Assembly (NCBI GenBank): GCA_947501445.1 | Contig: CANMVS010000003.1 | Span: 186,001 to 250,000, forward strand | Length of the DNA stretch: 64,000 bases | Source of the DNA: an uncultured Rhizobiaceae group bacterium | GTDB lineage: Bacteria; Pseudomonadota; Alphaproteobacteria; Rhizobiales; Rhizobiaceae | Direction of reading: 5' to 3' | Translations under genes and position numbers: made by a program | Notes under the pieces: model-generated | Database searches by the model: none | What the model saw: the letters and a program-made list of their open reading frames with translations, nothing else | Told to the model about the DNA's origin: nothing | Part shown: positions 42,277-51,204 of the stretch, one piece after another | How positions within the stretch are numbered: the stretch's first letter is position 1 | Layout: every line of letters starts with the position of its first letter

Positions 42277-43860
42277 ATGATCAAACTCAGCAGGTTGTTA
42301 ACCGGTTCGGCGCTCATTGCATCGATTTTTATGTCCACTGCTCTTTTCGCGCAGGAACCTGTCAAAGGCGGCACGCTTGTTATCGGATCGACGCAAAAAC
42401 CGCGTCACCTCAATCCGGCGGTCCAGTCCGGGATAGCCACTGCGGTGCCTGGTGCCCAGATTTTTGCAACCCCATTGCGTTTTGACGCTGAGTGGAATCC
42501 ACAGCCTTATCTGGCTGAAAGCTGGAAAGTTTCCGATGATGGAAAATCCATCACATTGCAATTGCGCGCGGGAGCAAAATTCCATGATGGCAAACCAATT
42601 ACATCCAGGGACGTGGCTTTTTCTGTTAAAACAGTAAAGGAAAACCATCCGTTCAAGACAATGTTTGCGCCCGTATCCTCTGTTGATACACCGGATGACC
42701 TTACAGCAATTATAAATTTTGAATCAGCGCATCCTGCAGCCTTGCTTGCCATGTCATCAGCCTTGCTGCCAATTTTGCCTGAACATATCTATGGTGATGG
42801 TCAGGACCCGAAGTCTCACCCTGCCAACAATAACACGGTTGGATCCGGTCCTTTCATGTTAAGTGAGTTCAAGCCAGGTGAACATATTATCCTGAAGAAG
42901 AACCCGGACTATTTTATCGACGGTCAACCGTATCTGGATCGCATTATTATCAAGAACTACAAGGATGTAACGAGCCTGGTTCTGGCTACAGACAAGGGTG
43001 AGGTGGACATGGCACCCTTTATGACAAGTACACGTGATCTTGCGCGCCTGAAAAAAAATGATGACCTGGAAATAACGAACAAGGGCTACGCCGCGGTGGG
43101 GCCGGTCAACTGGTTGGCCTTTAATACGAAACACGACATTTTGAAGGATAAAAAGGTCCGCCAGGCAATTGCCTACGCAATTGACCGGGACTTCATTGTC
43201 AATGCCCTTCATGGTGGATTTTCCTCGCCGGTGACGGGGCCAATTGTATCCGGCAGCCCGTTTGCCGCCCCGGACGTAAACACCTATGCGCTTGATCTTG
43301 ACAAGGCCAATGCGCTTCTGGATGAGGCCGGTTATCCGGTCGGTGATGATGGTACGCGTTTTACGCTGAAGCTTGATTATATCCCCGGATTTGCGGAAAT
43401 GCAGAAAACTGTGGCGGAATATCTGCGGCCGCAGCTCAAAAAAGCCGGTATCAACGTTGAGCTGAGGGCGTCGCCGGATTTTCCAACCTGGGCCAAGCGC
43501 GTTGGCGGGCACGATTTTGATATGTCGATGGATATCGTTTTCAATTGGGGTGATCCGGTTATCGGTGTTCACAGAACCTATCTTTGCAACAACATTCGCC
43601 CCGGCGTGATCTGGTCGAATACACAAAGCTATTGCAATGAAAAGGTCGATGCATTGTTGGAGCAGGCCGGCGTTGAAACGGACAAGGCCAAACGGGCCGA
43701 ATTCTACCGGCAGGCGCAGGCGCTGATTGTTGATGATGCGCCATTGGCGTTTATTAATGAGCTGCCCTATCATACCATTTACAACAAGAAAGTTGGCAAT
43801 GCACCAGTTACAATTTGGGGAACGATGGCGCCACTGGACGATGTTTACAAGGCGCAATAA
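42277..43860 (+). CDS. Peptide/opine-type ABC transporter substrate-binding protein
   Basis: A 527-residue SBP_bac_5-family protein. A signal peptide occupies the first 25 residues (ending STALFAQE). Family segments are KGGTLVIGSTQKPRHLNPAV, LAESWKVSDDGKSITLQLR, FHDGKPITSRDVAFSV and VRQAIAYAIDRDFIV. The ATG at 42277 follows GGGAGG by 7 bases. It captures an oligopeptide, opine or similar ligand in the periplasm; specificity cannot be read. The permeases and ATPases follow in order. Confidence 0.92.
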   Translation: MIKLSRLLTGSALIASIFMSTALFAQEPVKGGTLVIGSTQKPRHLNPAVQSGIATAVPGAQIFATPLRFDAEWNPQPYLAESWKVSDDGKSITLQLRAGAKFHDGKPITSRDVAFSVKTVKENHPFKTMFAPVSSVDTPDDLTAIINFESAHPAALLAMSSALLPILPEHIYGDGQDPKSHPANNNTVGSGPFMLSEFKPGEHIILKKNPDYFIDGQPYLDRIIIKNYKDVTSLVLATDKGEVDMAPFMTSTRDLARLKKNDDLEITNKGYAAVGPVNWLAFNTKHDILKDKKVRQAIAYAIDRDFIVNALHGGFSSPVTGPIVSGSPFAAPDVNTYALDLDKANALLDEAGYPVGDDGTRFTLKLDYIPGFAEMQKTVAEYLRPQLKKAGINVELRASPDFPTWAKRVGGHDFDMSMDIVFNWGDPVIGVHRTYLCNNIRPGVIWSNTQSYCNEKVDALLEQAGVETDKAKRAEFYRQAQALIVDDAPLAFINELPYHTIYNKKVGNAPVTIWGTMAPLDDVYKAQ

Positions 43861-43992
43861 TGGATTGAAAACTGTGTGATGTTCCTGTGAAAAAGGGGCC
43901 TGAGCTCCATTCCGACAGACGGATTGAAGCGGAGCGCTCCTGTCAGGAATATGGCCATTGTGGCTGCTGTTGTTGAGGAGATCTGGTCCACA

Positions 43993-44967
43993 ATGCTGCT
44001 TTTGACCGTGTTGCGCCGACTATTGTATTCGGCTATTTTGGTGGTGGCTGTTCTGGTCCTCAATTTTCTGCTCATTCATCTGGCACCAGGCGATCCGGCA
44101 GACGTCATTGCTGGCGAAATGGGCGGTGCGACACAGGAAATACTGGATAGCATTCGCAAGACCTATGGGCTTGATCAGCCGCTATATGTGCAATTGTGGG
44201 TTTACCTCAAAAACGCCGCCACCGGCGATCTTGGACAGTCGTATTTCTACAATGTGCCGGTTCTTGATCTGATAATCAGCCGCACGGGTGCAACCTTGCT
44301 TCTGGTTTTTACCGCACTCGGTTTTGCTATCGTGACCGGCACATTCCTCGGTGTTCTGGCATCCTATAAACCCACCGGCCTCATCAGCAATCTTGTCACG
44401 GTTCTCTCGGTCGTTGGTTATGCAGCGCCAATATTCTGGACGGGGATAATGCTGATTATTCTGTTTGCGTCGGTGCTGCCAATCTTCCCCATTTCAAACA
44501 TGTATGATGTAACCAAAGACGTCGGCCCTATCGGTCACGTCATGGACGTGCTGCACCATCTTGTTCTGCCCGCATTCACGCTCGGCATTGTTTATCTCGC
44601 TCAATACAGTCGCCTGACCAGAGCCAGCATGCTGGAGATACTCGGCAGTGATTACATACGCACCGCCAGAGCCAAGGGCGTATCAGAACGTCAGATATAC
44701 GCCCGCCATGCGCTACGAAATGCAATCTTGCCAATCATCACCATCGCCGGCTTGCAGTTTGGCAGTATTGTTTCCGGCGCGGTGCTGGTCGAAACCGTCT
44801 TTAACTGGCCCGGTTTGGGAACGCTGGCATTTGATTCAATTCTGGCACGTGATTATCCCACCATATTGGGCATTTTGTTTTTCTCCGCCGTGATCGTCAT
44901 TATGGCCAATCTGATAACCGATCTGCTTTACCGTTTCGCCGATCCACGCATTGGGGCTCAAAAGTGA
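43993..44967 (+). CDS. Peptide-type ABC transporter permease (DppB-like)
   Basis: A 324-residue membrane protein with about six helices. The N-terminal LNFLLIHLAPGDPADVIAGE is diagnostic of DppB/OppB. The coupling loop is DYIRTARAKGVSERQIYARH. The ATG at 43993 is used, with GAGGAG about 12 bases upstream; upstream in-frame codons lack support. Its stop overlaps the next gene start (GTGA). Confidence 0.9.
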   Translation: MLLLTVLRRLLYSAILVVAVLVLNFLLIHLAPGDPADVIAGEMGGATQEILDSIRKTYGLDQPLYVQLWVYLKNAATGDLGQSYFYNVPVLDLIISRTGATLLLVFTALGFAIVTGTFLGVLASYKPTGLISNLVTVLSVVGYAAPIFWTGIMLIILFASVLPIFPISNMYDVTKDVGPIGHVMDVLHHLVLPAFTLGIVYLAQYSRLTRASMLEILGSDYIRTARAKGVSERQIYARHALRNAILPIITIAGLQFGSIVSGAVLVETVFNWPGLGTLAFDSILARDYPTILGILFFSAVIVIMANLITDLLYRFADPRIGAQK

Positions 44968-45845
44968 CGATTGCTGAAACACCCCACATGGAGCCGCGTC
45001 CCGAACATCCCGCCGCACAGGCCTGGAGGGTATTTCGTACCCGTCCTGCCGCCCTTTTTGGATTGCTGCTGCTTGTTGTCATTGGCGTTGTATCTATTAT
45101 CGGACCATCGGTTTATGCCGTTGATCCATTCGAGATTGTCTGGGCACCGCTTACGGCCCCGTTTCAAACGCCAACGGCACCACTGGGAACAGATTATCTG
45201 GGTCGCGATATTCTGGCCGGTCTGATCATCGGTGGCCGTGCGACATTGCTTGTTGGTCTGACAGCAGCGCTTATCACGGTGAGTATTGGCATATTCATCG
45301 GCGCATTTTCCGGCTATTATCAGGGGTGGGTGGATGATGTGTTCATGCGCATCACCGAGTTTTTTCAGGTACTGCCCCCTTTGCTGTTTGCCATGGTTCT
45401 GGTGACACTATTCTCGCCATCGCTTGTTGTCATTGCCCTGTCGATCGGCATCGTCAGCTGGCCTGCCACAGCCCGTCTGGCAAGAGCGGAGTTTATGCGC
45501 ATTCGTGGGCTGGAATACGTCAGTGCCGGCCGATCCATTGGCGCGCGCAACGGCCGTTTGATCTGGCGTGTCATCCTGCCCAATGCACTTGCGCCGCTGA
45601 TTGTGTCGGCAACGTTGACCATTGGTATTGCGATTCTGTTTGAAGCTGGCTTGAGTTTTCTTGGATTAAGCGATCCGAACGTCATGAGCTGGGGGCTGAT
45701 GATTGGCGGTGGCCGGCAATATATTCTGGATGCCTGGTGGGTGGTAACCTTGCCCGGCGTCATGATTTTCATGACGGTTCTTGGTGTCAGTCTGGTCGGC
45801 GATGGACTGAATGACGCCTTTAACCCCAAACTGAGAGATCGTTGA
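44964..45845 (+). CDS. Peptide-type ABC transporter permease (DppC-like)
   Basis: A 293-residue membrane protein of the DppC/OppC family. APLGTDYLGRDILAGLIIGG is the family N-terminal motif and EYVSAGRSIGARNGRLIWRH-like positions form the coupling loop (sequence here EYVSAGRSIGARNGRLIWRV). It starts at a GTG overlapping the dppB-like stop by four bases. It pairs with DppB-like to form the channel. Confidence 0.9.
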   Translation: MTIAETPHMEPRPEHPAAQAWRVFRTRPAALFGLLLLVVIGVVSIIGPSVYAVDPFEIVWAPLTAPFQTPTAPLGTDYLGRDILAGLIIGGRATLLVGLTAALITVSIGIFIGAFSGYYQGWVDDVFMRITEFFQVLPPLLFAMVLVTLFSPSLVVIALSIGIVSWPATARLARAEFMRIRGLEYVSAGRSIGARNGRLIWRVILPNALAPLIVSATLTIGIAILFEAGLSFLGLSDPNVMSWGLMIGGGRQYILDAWWVVTLPGVMIFMTVLGVSLVGDGLNDAFNPKLRDR

Positions 45846-45847
45846 TC

Positions 45848-46852
45848 ATGGCGGTTTTGCGGGTTCAGGACCTGGTTGTTGATTTTGCCACGCGTCAGGG
45901 CAATGCGCGCGTGCTCGATCACATCAGTCTGGAAATAGATGAAGGGGAAATTCTCGGTATTGTGGGCGAATCCGGTTGCGGCAAGTCAATGACCGCATTG
46001 TCCATCATGGGGCTGGTACCCAGCCCGCCGGGAAACATCACTGCGGGTTCGATTAAACTGGACGAACGTGAAATCGCCGGTGCTTCGTCCGAACAGATGC
46101 GCACAATCCGCGGTAATGAAATCGGGATGATATTTCAGGAGCCAATGTCATCGCTCAATCCGGTTTTTACGGTCGGTGAGCAGATTGCTGAAAGCGTGCG
46201 GCTGCATGAGGGTGCTGACTCGCGCGCTGCCTTTGCGCGGGCAGTGGAGATGTTGCAGGCTGTTGGCATTCCCGAACCGGAAAAAAGGGCCCGTGCCTAT
46301 CCCCATGAATTGTCAGGTGGCATGCGTCAACGGGTGATGATTGCCATTGCTCTTGCCTGTAATCCGCGCGTTCTTATTGCCGATGAACCGACAACGGCTC
46401 TGGACACCACGGTTCAGGCACAAATATTTGATCTGCTGGAGGAACTTCAAAAAAACCGTGGAACCGCCATTGTATTGATCACTCATGATATGGGCGCTGT
46501 GGCACAGCTGGCGGACAAGATTGCGGTGATGTATGCCGGTCGCATAGTCGAAACCGGAGCAGTGGATGATGTGCTCAGCAACCCGCGCCATCCCTATACG
46601 CGCGGCCTGATCGCCTGTGTCCCGCATTTACAGGTAAAGCCAACAAAGCAAAGACACCCGTTGTTGGAAATTCCCGGCGTCGTACCAAGCCTCACCGAAC
46701 TTGGGGAAGGATGCGCATTTTCACCGCGATGTGATCGGATGCATTCAAAATGTCTTCAACACCAGCCTGTTCTGGAGACCGTTCCTGATACGGGGGATAA
46801 CAGCCATCGGGTCGCCTGTTGGGTAACCGAGGCGAGGGCGGATGATGTCTGA
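45848..46852 (+). CDS. Peptide-type ABC transporter ATPase (DppD-like)
   Basis: A 334-residue ATPase. Walker A is GESGCGKS, the signature LSGGMRQR and Walker B LIADEPTTALD. The C-terminal oligopeptide-transporter extension has the cysteine-rich GCAFSPRCDRMHSKC, which in this family may hold an iron-sulfur cluster. The ATG at 45848 is chosen over a TTG two codons earlier. Its end overlaps the next ATPase gene by 11 bases. Confidence 0.92.
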   Translation: MAVLRVQDLVVDFATRQGNARVLDHISLEIDEGEILGIVGESGCGKSMTALSIMGLVPSPPGNITAGSIKLDEREIAGASSEQMRTIRGNEIGMIFQEPMSSLNPVFTVGEQIAESVRLHEGADSRAAFARAVEMLQAVGIPEPEKRARAYPHELSGGMRQRVMIAIALACNPRVLIADEPTTALDTTVQAQIFDLLEELQKNRGTAIVLITHDMGAVAQLADKIAVMYAGRIVETGAVDDVLSNPRHPYTRGLIACVPHLQVKPTKQRHPLLEIPGVVPSLTELGEGCAFSPRCDRMHSKCLQHQPVLETVPDTGDNSHRVACWVTEARADDV

Positions 46853-47831
46853 TCAGATCGGTGAGCGGGAATATCTGAGCGTACAGGAGCTGAAGGTTCA
46901 TTTCGGCGGTAAATCGTTGTTTGGCAGCGGGTCGATTGTTCATGCGGTCGATGGTGTGAGCTTTGATATTGCAAAGGGAACCACATTTGGCATTGTGGGC
47001 GAGAGCGGCTCTGGAAAGACAACAACCGCGCTGGCCATCATGCGATTAACCCATATTACCAGCGGTGCTGTTTTCCTGGATGGAACGAATATCGGCGCAT
47101 TGCAGGGGGAGGCGTTGAGGCAGGCCAGATGCGCCTTTCAGATCGTATTCCAGGATCCCTATTCTTCCCTGAACCCGCGGCAAAGGGCGTTCGACATTAT
47201 ACGCGATCCGCTTGACCTCATGGATGTCGGCAAACCTGAAGAGCGCGCTGAAATGGTGCATGCTCTGTTGGAGCAGGTTGGCCTGCGGCCCGAGCAGGGT
47301 GCTTTGTTTCCACATCAGTTTTCCGGAGGGCAGCGCCAGCGCATCGGGCTGGCCAGGGCGTTGGCAACGAAACCGGACCTCATTGTGTGTGACGAACCGG
47401 TCTCGGCGCTCGATGTGGCCATACAGGCACAGATCCTCAATCTGATGAGCCGCCTGCAGAAAGAGCTTGGGCTGACCTATCTGTTCATCTCACATGATCT
47501 GGGTGTTGTTCAGCATATTTGCGATGAAATCGCCGTCATGTATCTGGGCCAGATTGTCGAGCGGGCAGATCGCATGACACTCTTTTCCAACCCCATGCAT
47601 CCTTACACAAAGGCCTTGCTCGCCTCTGTGCCATCCCTGCATGCCGACCGAAAAAATCGTGCCACACGGCAACGCCTCAAGGGAGATCCACCCAGTCCGA
47701 TCAACCTGCCGAAAGGATGCCGGTTTGCCTCGCGCTGTCCGTTGGCGCAGGAACAGTGCCATCAGATGTCACCACCGCTACGGGAACTTGAAAACGGTCA
47801 TTTCGTCTCGTGCCACCTGGCAGATGCGTGA
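46842..47831 (+). CDS. Peptide-type ABC transporter ATPase (DppF-like)
   Basis: A 329-residue ATPase partner of the DppD-like protein. Walker A is GESGSGKT, the signature FSGGQRQR and Walker B IVCDEPVSALD. The C-terminal GCRFASRCPLAQEQC repeats the cysteine motif of its partner. Tandem ATGs at 46842 and 46845 are both possible starts. It is the last importer gene and converges with the UspA gene, 28 bases away. Confidence 0.92.
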   Translation: MMSDQIGEREYLSVQELKVHFGGKSLFGSGSIVHAVDGVSFDIAKGTTFGIVGESGSGKTTTALAIMRLTHITSGAVFLDGTNIGALQGEALRQARCAFQIVFQDPYSSLNPRQRAFDIIRDPLDLMDVGKPEERAEMVHALLEQVGLRPEQGALFPHQFSGGQRQRIGLARALATKPDLIVCDEPVSALDVAIQAQILNLMSRLQKELGLTYLFISHDLGVVQHICDEIAVMYLGQIVERADRMTLFSNPMHPYTKALLASVPSLHADRKNRATRQRLKGDPPSPINLPKGCRFASRCPLAQEQCHQMSPPLRELENGHFVSCHLADA

Positions 47832-47851
47832 TCAACGTGCGGCTTGATCAG

Positions 47852-47863
47852 GAAACGGTCTAG
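47852..47863 (+). repeat. Remnant of the palindromic repeat (GAAACGGTCTAG)
   Basis: Only the last 12 bases of the dispersed repeat remain, identical to the end of copy E. Read on the minus strand they provide the TAG stop of the UspA gene, as copy C does for the ABC ATPase gene. A 12-base match alone is weak, but the position is the same. Confidence 0.4.
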
Positions 47864-48291
47864 TGCCGCACCACAAGAACCGATTGTCGTGCATGCCGGA
47901 CAACCCGCGCGGCATTTGGCCCCAGAAGATAGTCCTTCAAGGCTGGACGATGTGATCCAATGACGATCAGATCGACGCCAATTTTATTCGCGGCTTCAAG
48001 AATTTCCTCATAAATATTGCCATGGGCAACAATATGTTGAACCCGCGTTCCCTTGGGCAGGTGCTTTGCCGTGAATGCGTGTAGGGCATCTGTGGTGTGT
48101 TTGATCATGTCGGCCTCATGACCATCGGGAAAAAATGTGCCGACAACACCGCTACCAAAATCGGGCACGACACATACAACGTGTACGCTGTCGTCTCCGG
48201 TCATGACTTCCAGTGCTGCATTGACCACGCGGACAGACGATTCCTCGTCACCCAGATCCACTGTTGCAAGGATGCGTTTGAACAAATTCAT
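47860..48291 (-). CDS. Universal stress protein A family, TRAP-associated
   Basis: A 143-residue UspA-fold protein (KRILATVDLGDEESSVRVV at the start, VDLIVIGSHRP and YLLGPNAARVVRHARQSVL at the end). The nucleotide-binding Gly positions are altered (GSHRP and GPNA in place of the usual G-x2-G and G-S/T), so ATP binding is uncertain. It starts 2 bases after the TRAP permease stop. Small Usp proteins encoded with TRAP importers are known to modulate transport, as TeaD does for the TeaABC system; a similar role is likely here. Confidence 0.87.
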   Translation of the reverse strand: MNLFKRILATVDLGDEESSVRVVNAALEVMTGDDSVHVVCVVPDFGSGVVGTFFPDGHEADMIKHTTDALHAFTAKHLPKGTRVQHIVAHGNIYEEILEAANKIGVDLIVIGSHRPALKDYLLGPNAARVVRHARQSVLVVRH

Positions 48292-48293
48292 AC

Positions 48294-51119
48294 CTATGCT
48301 CCCTGTTCGGTTGCCAATGGTGTTTCGGTGTCTCTGCGTCTGCGTTGCAACACGTATATGAGCCCCAGCATCAGCAAAGCCGGAATGAAGAAGAGCGTTT
48401 TGGGCGGCTGATAAACGGGCACCAGAACCTCGGTGATAACCTGATCAAAATCAAATCCTGCGGCCTGTGCTTTTGAATCAAAAACCGCATTGTCGACCAG
48501 CATCTTGCCGTTGTCCTCAAACAACTCCAAACCATAGGCTTCCAGCCGCTCCTGACCTGTTGCCTCGTTTCCGACATCCACTTCCATTGTCAGTGTGATT
48601 GGATCACCGATGCTGTCCTCACCATCAACGATTACCCTGACCTTCGATCCAGGGTCCAGTTTGCCAATTTCCTCAACGAAACTGGATGGATTTACGCTGT
48701 TATAGGGTGGTGAGGCATAATCCATCCAAAACCCCGGGCGGAACAGGGTAAAGGCGATGAGGATCAAAACGACAGATTCCCATATTCGGGACTTGGTCAT
48801 GAAGTACCCTTGTGTTCCGGCCGTAAATATCAACAAGGCCGCCGTTGCCGTTATGAACACAAATACGCCCTGCGCCCAGGTGACATCAATCAACAAAAGG
48901 TCCGTGTTGAATATAAACAGGAACGGCAGCAAAGCTGTGCGCAGCGAATAAAAGAAGGCCACAAACCCGGTTCGTATCGGGTCACCGCCCGACACGGCCG
49001 CCGCAGCAAAGGACGCAAGCCCCACCGGCGGCGTCACATCCGCCATAATGCCGAAATAAAATACAAACAGGTGAACCGCAATAAGTGGCACAATCAGCCC
49101 ATTTTGCTGACCAAGTGCGACAATCACGGGCGCCAATAGCGAGGATACAACGATGTAATTTGCTGTTGTCGGGAGCCCCATTCCAAGGATCAGGCTGAGG
49201 ATCGCGGTAAAGATCAGGATCAGCATGATCTGGCCCTGAGACAAAAATTCCACCAAAGCAGCCAGCACCGCGCCAACACCGGTCTGTGATACCGCACCAA
49301 CAATAATGCCAGCGGCAGCTGTGGCGATGCCAATGCCAATCATGTTGCGGGCGCCGGCGATCATGCCATCAATCAATTCGTTGAAGCCACGATTATAGGT
49401 GCCGGTCAGGGCTTCGCCGCGGAACCGGGCAAACAGCGGGCGCTGGGTCAAAAGGATGAAGATCATGAATGCGGTTGCCCAGAAGGCCGACAGGGAAGGC
49501 GATAAACGCTCCACCATCAGACACCAGATCAGCACCATAACCGGCAGCAAAAAATGCAGGCCGGATTTGACCGTTGGCCCGGGTTCCGGGAGCCTGACCA
49601 CCGGTTCATTCGGATCGTCCAGCTCCAGATCCGGATATTTTGAACAGAACCTGATCAAACCCACGTAGGTGGCGACCAGAAGCGCCGCAATTATCCATGG
49701 GGTTGCATTACCCGCATATTTGCCAATGACCTGAATGAGATAGAAGACGCCAAAGGCGCCGATGACCGTTGTCCCCAGAACCATTGCTCCGGTTGAAAAC
49801 AATTGTGCTTTGCGATCCTCCGTCATGCGTGCACCCAAAAGCGCGAAGGCGGTAAAGATCAAGCCAATGACAACGGCAACAGCGAGCAATTTGTTGTCTG
49901 CTTCCTGAAGTGCCTGAAAGGCCTCAAACAGATAGTAGATGGCACTTCCTGCTGCCAGAATAACCGCCATGGTGACACCAAAGGAAATCAAACCCCACTT
50001 GAGGGGCTTTGGTTCACTGGCGCGCGGCAAACCGGCCATTCCCTGTTTTTTGGCTTCCAGATGCACAATATACACAAGGGCAATATAGGAGATAATCGCC
50101 GGAACAAAGGCGTGTTTGACAACCTCAAAATAGGAAATGCCGATATATTCGACCATCAAAAATGCAGCAGCACCCATAACCGGCGGCATGATCTGGCCAT
50201 TGACGGATGATGCAACTTCAACGGCGCCAGCCTTCTCGGCACTGAAGCCGACGCGACGCATCATAGGAATTGTGAAAGTGCCTGTTGTGACTACATTGGC
50301 GATGGAGGAACCGGAAATAAGACCGGTCATACCGGAGGCAACAACGGCAGCTTTTGCCGGTCCGCCACTGAAGTGGCCCATCATTGAAAATGCCACTTTG
50401 ATGAAGTAGTTGCCAGCCCCGGCCTTGTCGAGCAATGCGCCGAACAGGACGAATAGAAATACCAGATCGGTTGAGACACCCAATGCAATGCCGAACACGC
50501 CCTCGGTGGAGAGCCATTGGTGGTAGGCAACCGCATTGAAACTGGCACCCTTCCAGGCCAGAAAGCCGGGTGCATAGGGGCCAAGAAATGTGTAGCCGAG
50601 AAATATGATCGCAACCACCATCAATGGCGGCCCAAGTGCCCGGCGCGTTGCTTCAAGCAACAGCAAAATACCGATAACAGAAACAACAACATCAAGCTGG
50701 TTGGGATTGTTCGGCCGGTCTGACAGGCGTGTCCCCATCAGATCCTTGACGAGGCCGGTGTCAAACAAAAACAGGTAAAGCGAACAAAGCGCTGCACAAA
50801 CTGCAAGGACCCAATCGGCCACGGGGATGGATCGCCGGGGTGAGTTTTTGAACGCAGGGAATGCCAGATAGGCAAGAAACAGGGCAAAGGCCAGATGGAT
50901 CGGCCGCGCCTCGCCGCTGGAGAAAACACCGAACCCGGTCGTATAGGGCAGGGGAGAGGCAATCCAGACCTGAAAAAGCGACCAGGCAAGTGCTGTACCT
51001 GCAATCAGCAACGCCACCTGGCGGTTGGTCGGATTGCGCCCGCCAGTGTCTGTCGAGGCAACCAGATCTTCCAGTTCAGCATCGCTCAGCTTTGTTGCGT
51101 CTGTATTATCCTGCGACAT
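48294..51119 (-). CDS. TRAP transporter fused permease (4TM/12TM) with DUF3394 tail
   Basis: A 941-residue membrane protein fusing the small and large TRAP permeases, the form paired with TAXI binding proteins. Roughly the first 200 residues are DctQ-like. The DctM-like core has SGSSIANVVTTGTFTIPMM, EVASSVNGQIMPPVMGAAAF and LILGMGLPTTANYIVVSSLL. The C-terminal 200 residues include a soluble DUF3394 segment (SVNPSSFVEEIGKLDPGSKV) and one last helix (TLFFIPALLMLGLIYVL). It ends 2 bases before the UspA gene. A terminator-like hairpin precedes it and should make it less expressed than the binding protein. Substrate unknown; many TAXI systems take C4 acids, glutamate or related compounds. Confidence 0.93.
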   Translation of the reverse strand: MSQDNTDATKLSDAELEDLVASTDTGGRNPTNRQVALLIAGTALAWSLFQVWIASPLPYTTGFGVFSSGEARPIHLAFALFLAYLAFPAFKNSPRRSIPVADWVLAVCAALCSLYLFLFDTGLVKDLMGTRLSDRPNNPNQLDVVVSVIGILLLLEATRRALGPPLMVVAIIFLGYTFLGPYAPGFLAWKGASFNAVAYHQWLSTEGVFGIALGVSTDLVFLFVLFGALLDKAGAGNYFIKVAFSMMGHFSGGPAKAAVVASGMTGLISGSSIANVVTTGTFTIPMMRRVGFSAEKAGAVEVASSVNGQIMPPVMGAAAFLMVEYIGISYFEVVKHAFVPAIISYIALVYIVHLEAKKQGMAGLPRASEPKPLKWGLISFGVTMAVILAAGSAIYYLFEAFQALQEADNKLLAVAVVIGLIFTAFALLGARMTEDRKAQLFSTGAMVLGTTVIGAFGVFYLIQVIGKYAGNATPWIIAALLVATYVGLIRFCSKYPDLELDDPNEPVVRLPEPGPTVKSGLHFLLPVMVLIWCLMVERLSPSLSAFWATAFMIFILLTQRPLFARFRGEALTGTYNRGFNELIDGMIAGARNMIGIGIATAAAGIIVGAVSQTGVGAVLAALVEFLSQGQIMLILIFTAILSLILGMGLPTTANYIVVSSLLAPVIVALGQQNGLIVPLIAVHLFVFYFGIMADVTPPVGLASFAAAAVSGGDPIRTGFVAFFYSLRTALLPFLFIFNTDLLLIDVTWAQGVFVFITATAALLIFTAGTQGYFMTKSRIWESVVLILIAFTLFRPGFWMDYASPPYNSVNPSSFVEEIGKLDPGSKVRVIVDGEDSIGDPITLTMEVDVGNEATGQERLEAYGLELFEDNGKMLVDNAVFDSKAQAAGFDFDQVITEVLVPVYQPPKTLFFIPALLMLGLIYVLQRRRRDTETPLATEQGA

Positions 51120-51164
51120 TCGATTGCCCCCTCGAACGATTATTATCTATTTGTTTTATAGATC

Positions 51165-51191
51165 AAAAAGGGGCGGACTGGTATCCGCCCC
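51165..51191 (-). terminator. Intercistronic terminator/attenuator between TAXI binding protein and permease
   Basis: On the minus strand GGGGCGGA pairs with TCCGCCCC around TACCAG and is followed by TTTTT. It begins 13 bases after the stop of the binding-protein gene. Partial termination here would give an excess of binding protein over permease. Confidence 0.85.
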
Positions 51192-51204
51192 CCGTAACGT
51201 TGAA

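Noticed and set aside
42859-43857. 332-residue minus-strand ORF inside the peptide-binding-protein gene
   Set aside because: It is antisense to conserved SBP_bac_5 motifs and has no domain match.
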